A DNA stretch of 64,000 nucleotides from Rosa chinensis. Its lineage: Eukaryota > Streptophyta > Magnoliopsida > Rosales > Rosaceae. Location of the stretch: assembly GCF_002994745.2 (NCBI RefSeq), contig NC_037094.1, positions 64,698,639-64,762,638 of the forward strand. Reading direction: 5' to 3'. The position numbers were made by a program, and so were the translations under genes. The notes beneath the pieces are model-generated. The model ran no database searches. It was not told the origin of the DNA and saw nothing but the letters and a program-made list of their open reading frames with translations. This document shows positions 55,157 to 64,000 of this stretch, in pieces (within the stretch, counting starts at the first letter, position 1; the number at the start of each line of letters is the position of its first letter).

Positions 55157-55576
55157 TGTGGTCTTTGTAAGTAGCATGGTTTAACCGAAAATTCTTCTAC
55201 CCACCCAGGTGGGTGGTCACCTAATGCGTTGTCAGGAGATCTAGCATTCTGAGGCGACTACGCGATCTGAGCCATCAGATCAGTTGTTTGTTAACAAAGC
55301 TAGTCGCCGTCAGCGCCGTTAACTTGTTTGAACAAAAACACCACAGTCAAAGAGGTAAATGAAACAAAATAGGAATCTATGCTGGAACGAAGAGCTTCCA
55401 ATTTCACGACAGAAGCTATGAAGGAAGAAAGACAGACGTCCTGCAGTCCTATTTTTCATCTTCTCCGCCATTGCTCGTTGAAGTTTCTGAAGCCAATCAA
55501 GACTGTGATCCTCTTCTAGAAGTCGACTCTGAAGCTAGATCGTGCTTGATTTAGAATATGTGGGTTTAGAAATTAA

Positions 55577-55813
55577 ATGGTGGAACGAATTTTATGGGTG
55601 AATAGTTGGATTTCTGATTGCAGTTGGAAGAATGTTGAAGAAGGGAATATAGACTTTGAAATCGCAGGATTTGGAGAAGGAAGAAGAAGAATCAGCCAGA
55701 TCCGAGTCCGTCCAACCACCGACTCAACTCGCATCTCACTCGCTGCTCCTCTCGCTCCCAATATCTTTAAATTTTTAGCTGAAATCGATGCATCTGATTT
55801 CGTTTTTTTATGA
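55577..55813 (+). other. Short open frame in the leader-like block of the Pack-MULE
   Basis: 78 codons starting MVERILWVNSWISDC. Part of the block is shared with the small element at 45438-46488, where the frame is not conserved. I see no domain; it is probably not a gene. Confidence 0.15.
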
Positions 55814-55904
55814 AAAATCTGCAAGCTAGTTACTGTTGTTGATGATCACTATGTGATCGCGGAAATTTGTAAACTTGATAAACCAAGGTCAATAAAGGCT
55901 AGTG

Positions 55905-56078
55905 TTGGAGTTGGCGCGGTGGCTAATGCATGATGTGGTGGGGGTGGCAGCTCAGGTTCGAGCCATCTCATCCCTGTTTTCACTTTTTTTTTTTTGTTCA
56001 ATTTATAATAAACTGAATTCGGTGGCTAATGCATGATGTGGTGGGGGTGGCAGCTCAGGTTCGAGCCATCTCATCCCT
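55905..56078 (+). repeat. Two tRNA-like SINE units in direct repeat
   Basis: Unit 1 (55909-55975): tggcgcggtggctaatgc resembles a Pol III A box and ggttcgagccatc a B box, about 45 bp apart, followed by a T-rich tail. Unit 2 (56018-56078) repeats ggtggctaatgcatgatgtg through ggttcgagccatctcatccc but lacks the first bases. A decayed copy is in the small Mutator element at 45568-45650. Confidence 0.6.
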
Positions 56079-56765
56079 TTATTCGCTGGTCATCATGAGT
56101 ATTTACTTGTGTTTTAATTTCGGCGAAACAGTTTATGACAAACATTCTGGTTTAAGTTCGTTTAAGGGACTAGACCAAAAACGAAGAAGATAAGAAACTT
56201 AAATTATCAATGGACTATCTGCAGAACCATTGGAACAGTTAAGGTGAGTCTTTTGTAATCTTTTTACCTAGTCGCAGATTTGTTGTTGTTTTTGTGAGGT
56301 AACTACTGGTAGTTTATAAGGTTGTTGTTGTATATATGTATGCTAGTCTATGTTTTCCTTTTGGAGATTTTGGCAATGGGGTTGATTTGGGTGTGTGGGA
56401 ACAGCCTCATTTCCAAGTTGGGGTTTTTCTGGGTTCTTTCAGTAAAAGAGATCTAGGGGTTTGATTTTGGTTCTTACCTACGGAGGAGACTGAAGAGGGC
56501 TTTCAATCTCAATTGAATGGACATTGGTTAGCAAATTTGATTAGAATCATTGATTAGGTGACTAATTATGTGTTTGATTTTCATCATTATGGTTGAGATG
56601 TTTGGGGTTGTTGATATTGGGATAAGAATTCAATGCATAATGAAACAGTCAGAGATAAGGTGAGCTTCCTAGGAAAGTCCTGCTTTACAAGAAAGAACTA
56701 ATTAGTGGTTAGAATGTACTTTTTACTTAATAAGTTTTGAGGAAAATTTCTGTTAATAGCATGGT

Positions 56766-57105
56766 CTTGGTGGGAAATGGAGACCCTACATTGTAAAACT
56801 GAGCTGCACGGGCCAGAGCTTGGTTGCACATTTGCAGCCGCTTTTGAAGATCATCAAAATTCTGGTTTGAGACTCCAAGTTTGTGTTGAACAAACAAATC
56901 TCATCAAGCAATGAAGACCTCTGTCTCTCCCATTCCTTCTTACTTTTCTTGAACTGGTCTCAGAGCTTCTCATGTGCTTCTTCTAGATGCCTGAACTGCG
57001 CCTTCATCCACTTTAGCTGATCTTGAGCTTTCCGATTTTCCTCCTCTACTCTTGAGAATCATTACTTGAGTTTATCCAGATTGTTCCTATTTGAAGCAAT
57101 GATAT
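56766..57105 (-). pseudogene. Captured coiled-coil protein gene fragment
   Basis: Minus strand text (with stops) reads RVEEENRKAQDQLKWMKAQF, then RHLEEAHEKL, a stop, then DQFKKSKKEWERDR, and a second frame piece. The heptad-rich Glu/Lys/Leu pattern is that of a long plant coiled-coil (myosin-heavy-chain-like) protein. Two or more stops and a frameshift make it non-functional. I cannot name the parent gene from sequence alone. Confidence 0.55.
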
Positions 57106-57834
57106 TACGTGTCACGACTCTATTACAAAGTAGTAGCTCGATTGTTTCATTAGTAAAAGCTTCAAATTGAAATATAATGAAAATTATAAAAACATATGAT
57201 TGCAATGAAGGTCAAGTAGTCGAAAAGAAGCTATTTACCTGGTCTGCTTTCAGACTTGTATCTACAGGATGGTTGTGGAACAATAGAACCCCATGCTTTC
57301 AGACTTGTATCTACAGGCATGCCTCCCTCTCTCAGCCTCTCTGTCACATATTCCAGTATTATACTGTAAAGAGTGAACTGTTCAAATTAGACGCACAAAT
57401 TGAGTCAAAATAAGTAAAAGGAAAAAACTCAGATCAAGTCAGAGCAGACCCTTCACTTTGAAAGCGATCATACTATTCTCCATGATCAATCATTTTCTTT
57501 GTCCATCAAAGAAGCAAACATGTTTTGAAAGCTTCAAGGTTTGCATATGATTTACATTAGTTGTTACATTTAGCTTTTAAAATGTTCATGGCTTCTTCTC
57601 TGCCAAGTTGTGAGAATGATTAGGGACTAAGACTGGTGAATAAAAAATAAAATTAAAACAATTACCTGTCTGATGAATAAATATTAACTCCATATGTTTG
57701 TCTATTCTATTGTAACTCCATACTAAGATGGATATTCTAGCAAAGCTAGACTACGCACAAAAGTTCTCAAATCTCTATACAATAATACTATTAGTTTGGT
57801 TTCATAGATAAGTTGCTAGAGAAACTTCTGTTTT

Positions 57835-57851
57835 TTTTTTTTTTTTTTTAG
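57835..57851. repeat. T-run in the Pack-MULE
   Basis: About 20 T residues around 57830-57850. Confidence 0.7.
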
Positions 57852-58261
57852 GATTTGGATTTTTGGAATTGCAGCTACAATGTAATAATCTAACCTTAAG
57901 ATTATGAATCTCATTTATTTGCAAAATTAATGAATTGTTGCGTCCATCTTAGTAAAACTCTATTGAAAATAGATGCGCAGTTGGAAGAGAAAACACTACA
58001 GGGTAATCAATGCTTCGCTCAAACTACCTGCCAGGTATTCTGTTTTGTCAGCCAACTTGTCCACAGGATCGCTTTGAAGTCCCGAATCACCACCTTCTTC
58101 CTTTTGGTACGATCAAAGGGGACAATCTGGCAAAAAAAAAACAGGAAACTGTATGAAACCGTATGAAAGCAATTCAAATCAGAACAATTTAGGGTCTTCC
58201 AACAGTATGAAACCGTTTTCCAAAACTAACTATTAAAATACTTGGAAAGCAGTTTACTTTT

Positions 58262-58447
58262 TCATTCTTCTTGGTTGGAGCTTTTATGGACTGCAGCTTT
58301 GTCCTGACTCTTGTATTCATTTTCCAGGCTTGTATTTATGTCTGCAAGACAGTGATCAAACAAATTGAATAACTTCATCACTGTCAAGTAGTCCACAAAT
58401 TCAATTGTAGATAAATCACTTCTATTAACCAAATTCAATAGATTCAC
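58262..58447 (-). other. Short open frame next to the AT-hook fragment
   Basis: 61 codons on the minus strand (MNLLNLVNRSDLSTIEFVDY). It might be a further exon of a captured gene because it lies downstream of the AT-hook segment on the same strand, but there is no motif to support it. Confidence 0.2.
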
Positions 58448-58631
58448 TACTGCAAATTAATAAAGGGGTGAAGATCTCTTGATGCAAGAAAATGCAGATA
58501 ACTAAGGACTGGAGAAGCCAAATCCATCCTATGACACTTGCAATATGAGTTTGATTTCAAGTGAGAGAAAACAAACAAAACAAAAGATAAAATGGAAAAG
58601 AGCACAACTATTGACTGGAATTACTACTAAC

Positions 58632-58985
58632 CTGTACTCAAAATCACCATCAGCATTGCGGCTCGAACTAATGAAGATCCCATCTGCTACCATTTTCCCT
58701 CCAAGTTCACTGAGGCAATAATCCAGGAGATCATCCACAAAACCTCCACTGGACTGGTTAACAGGGACAGCAGCAGACTGTGCTGAAGGTGACAGAGCCA
58801 ATGACATTGTCCCATCTGGCCCATACTTCCTCGGCCTCCCTCCCTTCCTCTTCATTGGCTCACCACCCATGTTCATGTTAAGCTGCCCAGATGACATAAC
58901 AGCACCAGCACCAGTTGAACTGTCCCCCGGAGCAGCAGCTCCAGCAGTGGACCGGTAAGGCTTTCCATCTTCTTGAAGGATGTAG
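58632..58985 (-). pseudogene. AT-hook (AHL-type) gene fragment captured by the Pack-MULE
   Basis: Minus strand. Text runs LQEDGKPYRSTAGAAAPGDS, then MSSGQLNMNMGGEPMKRK (Met at 58897), the AT-hook GGRPRKYGPDGT (about residues 19-30 from that Met), then MSLALSPSAQSAAVPV. This is the N-terminal half of AHL nuclear proteins, which bind the minor groove of AT-rich DNA. The first Arg of the usual RGRPRKY hook is Gly. Past VNQSSGGF the text (VDDLLDYCLSELGGKMVADG) is not AHL-like and ends at a good donor site (TACAG/gttagt, 58632), so the fragment is probably a chimera of two genes. The PPC/DUF296 domain is absent. Confidence 0.65.
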
Positions 58986-60430
58986 TTCCCTCTTTAGTCC
59001 AATATTAAAGTTACAATTTTTATTTTTAAGTCAACAAAGGAACCTAATCAATTCAACCAAGTCATCTCCAGTTCTCAACAAAAACAAAAACTTAGAAGCA
59101 ATAAGCAATGTGCAAACGTACTGAATTCTGCTTGGTCAAGAAAACCCAAGTAAATAAACGAAAATGGAACCCAGAAAACAGAGGAATATCTGATCCTATA
59201 TTGTTTAGGACTTCACCAGAGAAGTGATATACATTTATAAAATTATAGTAAAAGAGTTTCAAGTCAATTGCGTAAAGTAAGAGTCAATATCAATTTCCAA
59301 AGTCCAAACAAACAAAACAGTGAAAAAGCTCCAACCCAGACCAACTTATCAACCTAAATTAAAATGGAAACAGGGAATACTAATGAAGTTGTAAAAATTG
59401 CAAGATTATATGCAGATTAGCATCACCTTAAAAACTGGAAACCTTAACTTCTGACGGAATTCCTATATTACTATTTACATTGTCTTAAAGCTTTGTAGTA
59501 GTGCTAACCTTGACTCATACTTCTCCTAACTTCAATAGCTATATATAGTACCGAGCAGTTGTGTATCCATTTCAAAATATACCTCAATATTGGACAGACT
59601 CCTCGAAAGCTCGAAATCAAAAACACATAAACATACACAGCCACCACAAAATTTCTTCACTCTTTCAAAATTGTTCCAGGCCAAAATTTCAAACTTAGTT
59701 CGGATGCTTCAAGAAATAAAAAGAAAAGGATTCAAATAAAAAAGCTAACACAGTGTATAACTATAAGTAATGCATCTAAGATGAAATCATGTGTGCATGT
59801 GCTATGTTTGATAGAGTTTTAACTGCATATAAGTAATTCTTTATCTACGTGCAGAGTTAAACCCAAAAGCTATCAGCTTTAAGTAAATTGCATCACCAAA
59901 TTGAACAAAGAACTTAGTATTGAATAAAACTCCAAATTATAAAGCCAGGAGTAAATACAAAGAATAATCACACCGTAAAGTTATAGTCTTTAGCAGCATT
60001 ACCATGATCCAACCAAACCCAATACCTTTTACTTAACTAAACCTCCATAATAGCATCTACACAGAATGAAGAACTCAACCTTGATCAAATGGATATCCTC
60101 CTTCCTCCTTTTCGATAGGCCCTAGTAGATTAGGCAAATGCAATTCCTCAATAAGCTTCTCCGATTTCAATTGGGCTATTCTGGAGGTCCTGATTCGGGA
60201 ACGGCGTCGACTTCAAGAAAGAGGAGAATCGGCAGAAGGCACCGATGCTGAGGTTTAATCAGCTTGATTCGATCTCTCCTTCCCAATTTCTGTGTCTCCT
60301 CTTCTCATTTGGGTTCTAACCGTTCTATGCGGCTGAAAATACTCTCATCTCTTTTTGTTTTACGTTATCTCATATATCACGTGCAAGGGTGAGTGTAGTA
60401 AAACAAGTTTTACTGCAACCTAGACGTTTT
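58986..60430. other. Rest of the Pack-MULE, no recognised gene
   Basis: AT-rich, with short frames only. 60060-60260 is somewhat GC-richer with leader-like DNA, close to the right end of the element. Confidence 0.35.
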
Positions 60431-60528
60431 TTTGGCTTAGGATCCTAACAGCGCGTATTTTGCACGCAGAGTTGGAGACCCTAGGTGAGCACCCACCTGG
60501 GTGGGTAGAAGAAGCTCCGTGGTTTAAC

Positions 60529-61076
60529 ATTTGTTAAATTGTGTGTTCTTCTAGTCTTTGTTAGTTTGATGGATGAAGATTAAAAGGTGTTTATCATTTT
60601 TAAAATCAGCCTATTAATATATAGAATAAACTTAATCAATATGCTTCTTAATTTAACCAATGCGAAAAGGCTAAAAGAGAATAGAACAAACATATATAAG
60701 AAAGAGCTTGATACTGTTCAATTCAATTCTCAACATGAACAGGACAATAGATAATAATATCTATGTCAATAAAAATAAAAATAACAGACGGGTACAAAAT
60801 CATACTGTGTATGCAAAATCAAGACCATATATACAATATCACATGTTCTTGTAAAACTCATGGAAATTCGCTAACAAAAAATCATCAAGAAAACTACTCA
60901 AGAGACAATAATGAATCGAATAGTAGTAGTAAATTATATCATAAACAGATTAAGGTAATTAAAATGCCAATGGAATGAAGAACATGTCCATAAACTGATC
61001 AAGACCCTCGACCTACATACCTCGGACTGCAGTGACGTCATGTAAGACTGTGGATTTCCATCTTATACGTGCACCT
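60529..61076. other. Intergenic DNA left of RLK pseudogene 4
   Basis: AT-rich with simple-sequence runs; nothing recognised. Confidence 0.45.
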
Positions 61077-63991
61077 GATGTTGAGTAAAAATTCAATAGA
61101 AGGTAGGATACCATTAGAGATTAGCAATATGGAGAGTTTGGAAAAAGCTCAATTTATCCCTCAACCATCTTTTCGGTTCCATTAATCCAAAAAGTTTTGA
61201 AACCATGCACGGGCTGATGTATGTTGACATATCCTACAGTGACTTGGAAGGTCCCCTTCCAAACAACAAAGCATTTCATTTTGCTCCTCAAGACGCATTA
61301 TAAGGGAACAAGGGATTTTGCAGCAACGTTGGAGCTTTGCAATTGCAACCCTGCAATACACATAGTTCAAAAAAGGACCAAAAAGTGGTATTTGTGGTCT
61401 CATTCGTTCTCGTGGCAGTACCTGTAGTTCTGTCTATTTGCTTCATAATTGTGTTACTAGCATACACAAAAATGGAGCATCGGTACCAAGAAAAAAAATA
61501 GCTTGTGAATGATTTCTTTTTCAATACTGAACTTTGATGGCAAGACTATATGAGGAAATCATAAAAGGCAACAGAAGATTCTGATTCCAAATATTGCAAA
61601 GGGAGGACATGGAACTGCATACAAAGCAAATTTATGCTCTAGTCAACATAGAGGCTGTGAATTAAGGAACTCAATCTGCTACGAAATGAATACAAAAACT
61701 TTCAAAAGGAATTTCTAAATGAAATAAGAGCACTAACTGAGATACGACACAGAAACATTGTTACGCTTTATGGTTTCTGTTCACATCAATGACACTCATT
61801 CCTGGTGTATGAGTATCTAGAAAAGGGTAGCTTGGACAAAATTTTGAGCAAAGATGTCTAAGCTGAAGAATTTGGGTGGAGTAGAAGGTAGGGTGAATAC
61901 TGTGAAAGGCGTAGCTAATGCATTGTCTTACATGCACCATGATTGCTTGCCAGCAAGGCATAGCTCAAGCAAAAACAATTTGTTAGCTGCCAAATATGAG
62001 ACCTCTGTCTCCTACTTTGGCACAGCTAAGTTCTTAAAACCAGACTCATCACATTGGACTGGCCTTGTAGGAACATATGGATTTCTTGCACCAGGTAATA
62101 TTGTTTTTCCTCTCTTCTGCATAATTCATTTTATTAGCTTCAAGAGAGTATTTGTTTCCTTTTTATCCTGTTTTATCTTTCATTCTTTACTTTTCCATGA
62201 CAAGGGAGGAAACATTTGTTGGTGTATATGCTTTTTTCGTCATAACCTCCTAATTCCATTTGAAAAATGGAAATGTAGCTTCTAATTGCTCACCTCCTCA
62301 CTCTCTTGTCTAAAGAATCTTTTTCCAAGACTTAAGTCTCTGATATGTTATGCATGATTTCAGTTTTAATTCCATTGTAGACATCTAGTATGCTTATATC
62401 AATATACTGATAATTCCACTTCTGTGAGTTTTTTCTATGCAGAGCTTCCGTATACAATGGTGGTTTTTTTTTTTTTTTTGAGAAAAGGAGATAAAATCAT
62501 TCAATTATCCATGGCCGGAAGGCACGTACATCGAATGCTGTCTTACACCAAAATCATACATGGTATAAGCTACCAGGCAAAGGACAGGTGACCCTCACTG
62601 TTAACACATGCGCTCACTTATTGAGCCTATATACAGGAGATCAAATCCTCACTACAAAATCTCTCTTATGAAAAGTAAACCTAGTCGCCTAGAAACCTCA
62701 ATTGGTGTACAACTAGAGGAGAACTAAGAAGCAAGTAGTAAAAGACTCAAAACTCAAGTACTAGGCAAGGAGACCCGGGACACAAAAGCTTCCCATGCCC
62801 TTGTCTCAAGATTCCTCCGTCATAACTACTCAAGAGGATTTGCTAGAGGCACAAAAGTGCGTGGTTCCCTAACAAAAGTAGAGAGTAATACAAACCTAGG
62901 ATTCCCAAAGCAAGGAAAGAAGACTTTTAACACTAACTAAAGAAAACTAGATAAAAGGCAAGGCCCACAGACCCCAACCCAACTTCAGCCCATAATAGGC
63001 CCACAGCCACTGCCAAAGCCCAGAGAAAGCAAACCCAGAAGATGGCCGTCCCCAACCCTTCCCGGCCCTAGACCAGCCTTGCCGCGCCTCCACCCCGTCT
63101 CCTCCACTGATGTAGGACAGAAAGACGTCGTCACCGCCGGACCACCAGCTAGAAACACCACCAATCATCATCCCACACCAGGCTGCACCCTGAACTCTGC
63201 GCCATAACCAAGCCGGCAACCCGATCACCGTCGACAACCAGTCGAGCCAACATCATATCCAATCCGTAAAAGTGGCCTTCCGAATGCCGACCGTCACCCG
63301 ATGCCGCTACTCCCCAGCAGAGCCCCGAGTCCACTCCGATCCAATCTGCAACCACGGCTCGACTACGCCATCCACCGAGAAAAGGAGGGTAGGACATCCC
63401 CGGATCTCCTCCTCCAAGCCTGAAGCACAGCCTTAATTACCCGTCCGGCCGCACCCAACGTGCGTTGGCAAGGCCAGAGGCCGTCACCATTGCCGGGGCA
63501 TAGCCGGACAGGCGCTAGCACAATGTCGGCGGCTAGAGTGACAGAATAGTCGCTAGGGTTGCTAGAGATTTTTTTGACCCAAGAGAATTTTTAATTGGCC
63601 TTCCGTATACAATGGTGGTGAATGAGAAATGTGATGTTTATAGCTTTGGAGTGGTGACATTGGAATTAGTTATGGAAAGGCAACCGAGAGATTTTTTTTC
63701 TCATCTGTGTATCATCAGGGTCCTCATCATCATCACCAACTGCATTAGCTGCGCATCAGATGCCAACTGGGGATGTTTTGGACCAATGCATTTCTCATCC
63801 TACACGTACATCAAGTTGCAGGGAAAGTGCTCACTCTTGTGAAGATTGCATTTTCATACTTAAGTGCAAATTCTCGTCCAACAACGCCACAAGTTTCTCA
63901 ACAACTGGAAACTCAGAGGCCGGCTCTGTCAAAGCCATTACTTCTGATAACATGTGGTGAACTGCTAGCTCATAATGGGTTCACTAACTGA
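61077..63991 (+). pseudogene. RLK pseudogene 4 (end of LRRs, transmembrane, kinase), interrupted by a retroposon
   Basis: Starts in the last LRRs (HGLMYVDISYSDLEGPLPNN at about 61208-61267) with no signal peptide or earlier repeats. A hydrophobic transmembrane stretch is at about 61388-61463. The kinase is full of lesions: stop after the juxtamembrane, a damaged glycine loop (GGHGTAYKAN), [17 protein letters not shown] then a stop, [18 protein letters not shown] (HRD lost) and SYFGTAKFL (DFG damaged). The exon ends APG/gtaata at 62094. Exon 2 starts at 62443, is broken by the insertion 62464-63599, then reads [20 protein letters not shown] and, after a frameshift, ends ELLAHNGFTN. Resembles RLK-B more than RLK-A in its exon 2. 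Confidence 0.88.
62464..63599 (-). mobile_element. 1.14-kb poly(A) retroposon inserted in exon 2 of RLK pseudogene 4
   Basis: A 19-bp target duplication cttccgtatacaatggtgg flanks it (62445-62463 and 63600-63618). Its left edge is a T-run (62464-62479), the poly(A) tail on the minus strand. The 5' half on the minus strand is GC-rich and starts after gggtcaaaaaaatctctagc; the 3' half is AT-richer. No LINE protein is encoded. In structure it resembles the retroposon at 17550-18559. Confidence 0.88.
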
Positions 63992-64000
63992 TAAATCGAG

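Larger units (their letters stand above)
55186..60519. mobile_element. Pack-MULE, 5.3 kb, with captured gene fragments
   Basis: Ends CGAAAATTCTTCTACCCACC and GGTGGGTAGAAGAAGCTCCG are inverted repeats with cccacc-aggtggg palindromes. It is flanked by a perfect 9-bp duplication tggtttaac (55177-55185, 60520-60528). No transposase is visible. It holds a leader-like block shared with the small element (55380-55690, inverted order), two SINE-like units, a coiled-coil gene fragment (56766-57105, minus) and an AT-hook gene fragment (58632-58985, minus). Mutator-like elements carrying host gene pieces are called Pack-MULEs. Confidence 0.92.

Noticed and set aside
55577..55813. Open frame in the Pack-MULE leader block as a Mutator protein
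   Set aside because: Not conserved in the small sister element and no transposase motif.
62947..63397. Minus-strand frames of 96 and 82 codons
   Set aside because: They lie in the GC-rich 5' half of the retroposon, have no motif and overlap in different frames.

Overview
The window is nuclear DNA from a flowering plant, very probably a core eudicot. A Rosaceae origin is my guess from the general look of the repeats and is not proven. The evidence is GT-AG introns in receptor-kinase genes, plant-type LINEs that end in an RNase H domain, Copia and Gypsy LTR elements, Mutator-like elements with 9-bp target duplications, a Helitron and several MITEs. No tRNA, rRNA or CRISPR locus was seen.

The only host gene family I can name with confidence is a tandem cluster of leucine-rich-repeat receptor kinases of the MIK2 type (LRR-RLK subfamily XII; Arabidopsis MIK2 is a receptor for SCOOP peptides). 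There are two essentially complete two-exon genes. RLK-A (20364-23295) encodes 935 aa with 17 LRRs and a DFG-to-DVG change in the kinase. RLK-B (50987-54417) encodes 1020 aa with 21 LRRs and intact catalytic motifs. Around them lie relics of the same family: a split pseudogene (23.7-24.4 kb and 29.3-30.8 kb), an isolated last exon (45.0-45.3 kb), a heavily damaged copy (61.1-64.0 kb), and three duplicated promoter or flank blocks without a gene (15.6, 16.8 and 47.1 kb).

Layout: 1-6.2 kb is the 3' part of a Gypsy element, probably Tat lineage, with an antisense ORF, a 60-bp tandem array and a candidate 3' LTR; a 2.7-kb solo LTR has inserted into the array. 6.9-12.1 kb is a degenerate LINE with a 16-bp target duplication. 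12.2-20.3 kb is mostly non-coding, with a local duplication, a 1-kb poly(A) retroposon and duplicated RLK promoter DNA. 20.4-23.3 kb is RLK-A. 24.5-29.1 kb is a coding-free LTR-bounded insertion inside an RLK pseudogene. 31.1-31.7 kb is a Tourist-like MITE. 32.2-39.3 kb is a complete but inactivated Copia element on the minus strand. 39.4-44.9 kb holds LINE and Copia debris, foldback MITEs and a long-TIR element. 45.4-46.5 kb is a small Mutator-like element. 47.7-50.8 kb is a Helitron carrying an ARF GTPase gene fragment. 51.0-54.4 kb is RLK-B. 55.2-60.5 kb is a Pack-MULE carrying an AT-hook gene fragment, a coiled-coil gene fragment and tRNA-like SINE units. 61.1-64.0 kb is an RLK pseudogene with a retroposon in its last exon.

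The overall picture is a receptor cluster evolving by tandem duplication and decay, with transposons entering promoters, introns, exons and flanks. Several insertions can be bounded to the base from their target-site duplications. I found no wholly new biological system. The most interesting items are the antisense ORF of the Gypsy element, the paired long and short Mutator elements with captured genes, the Helitron that ends 193 bp upstream of RLK-B, and the DVG variant kinase.
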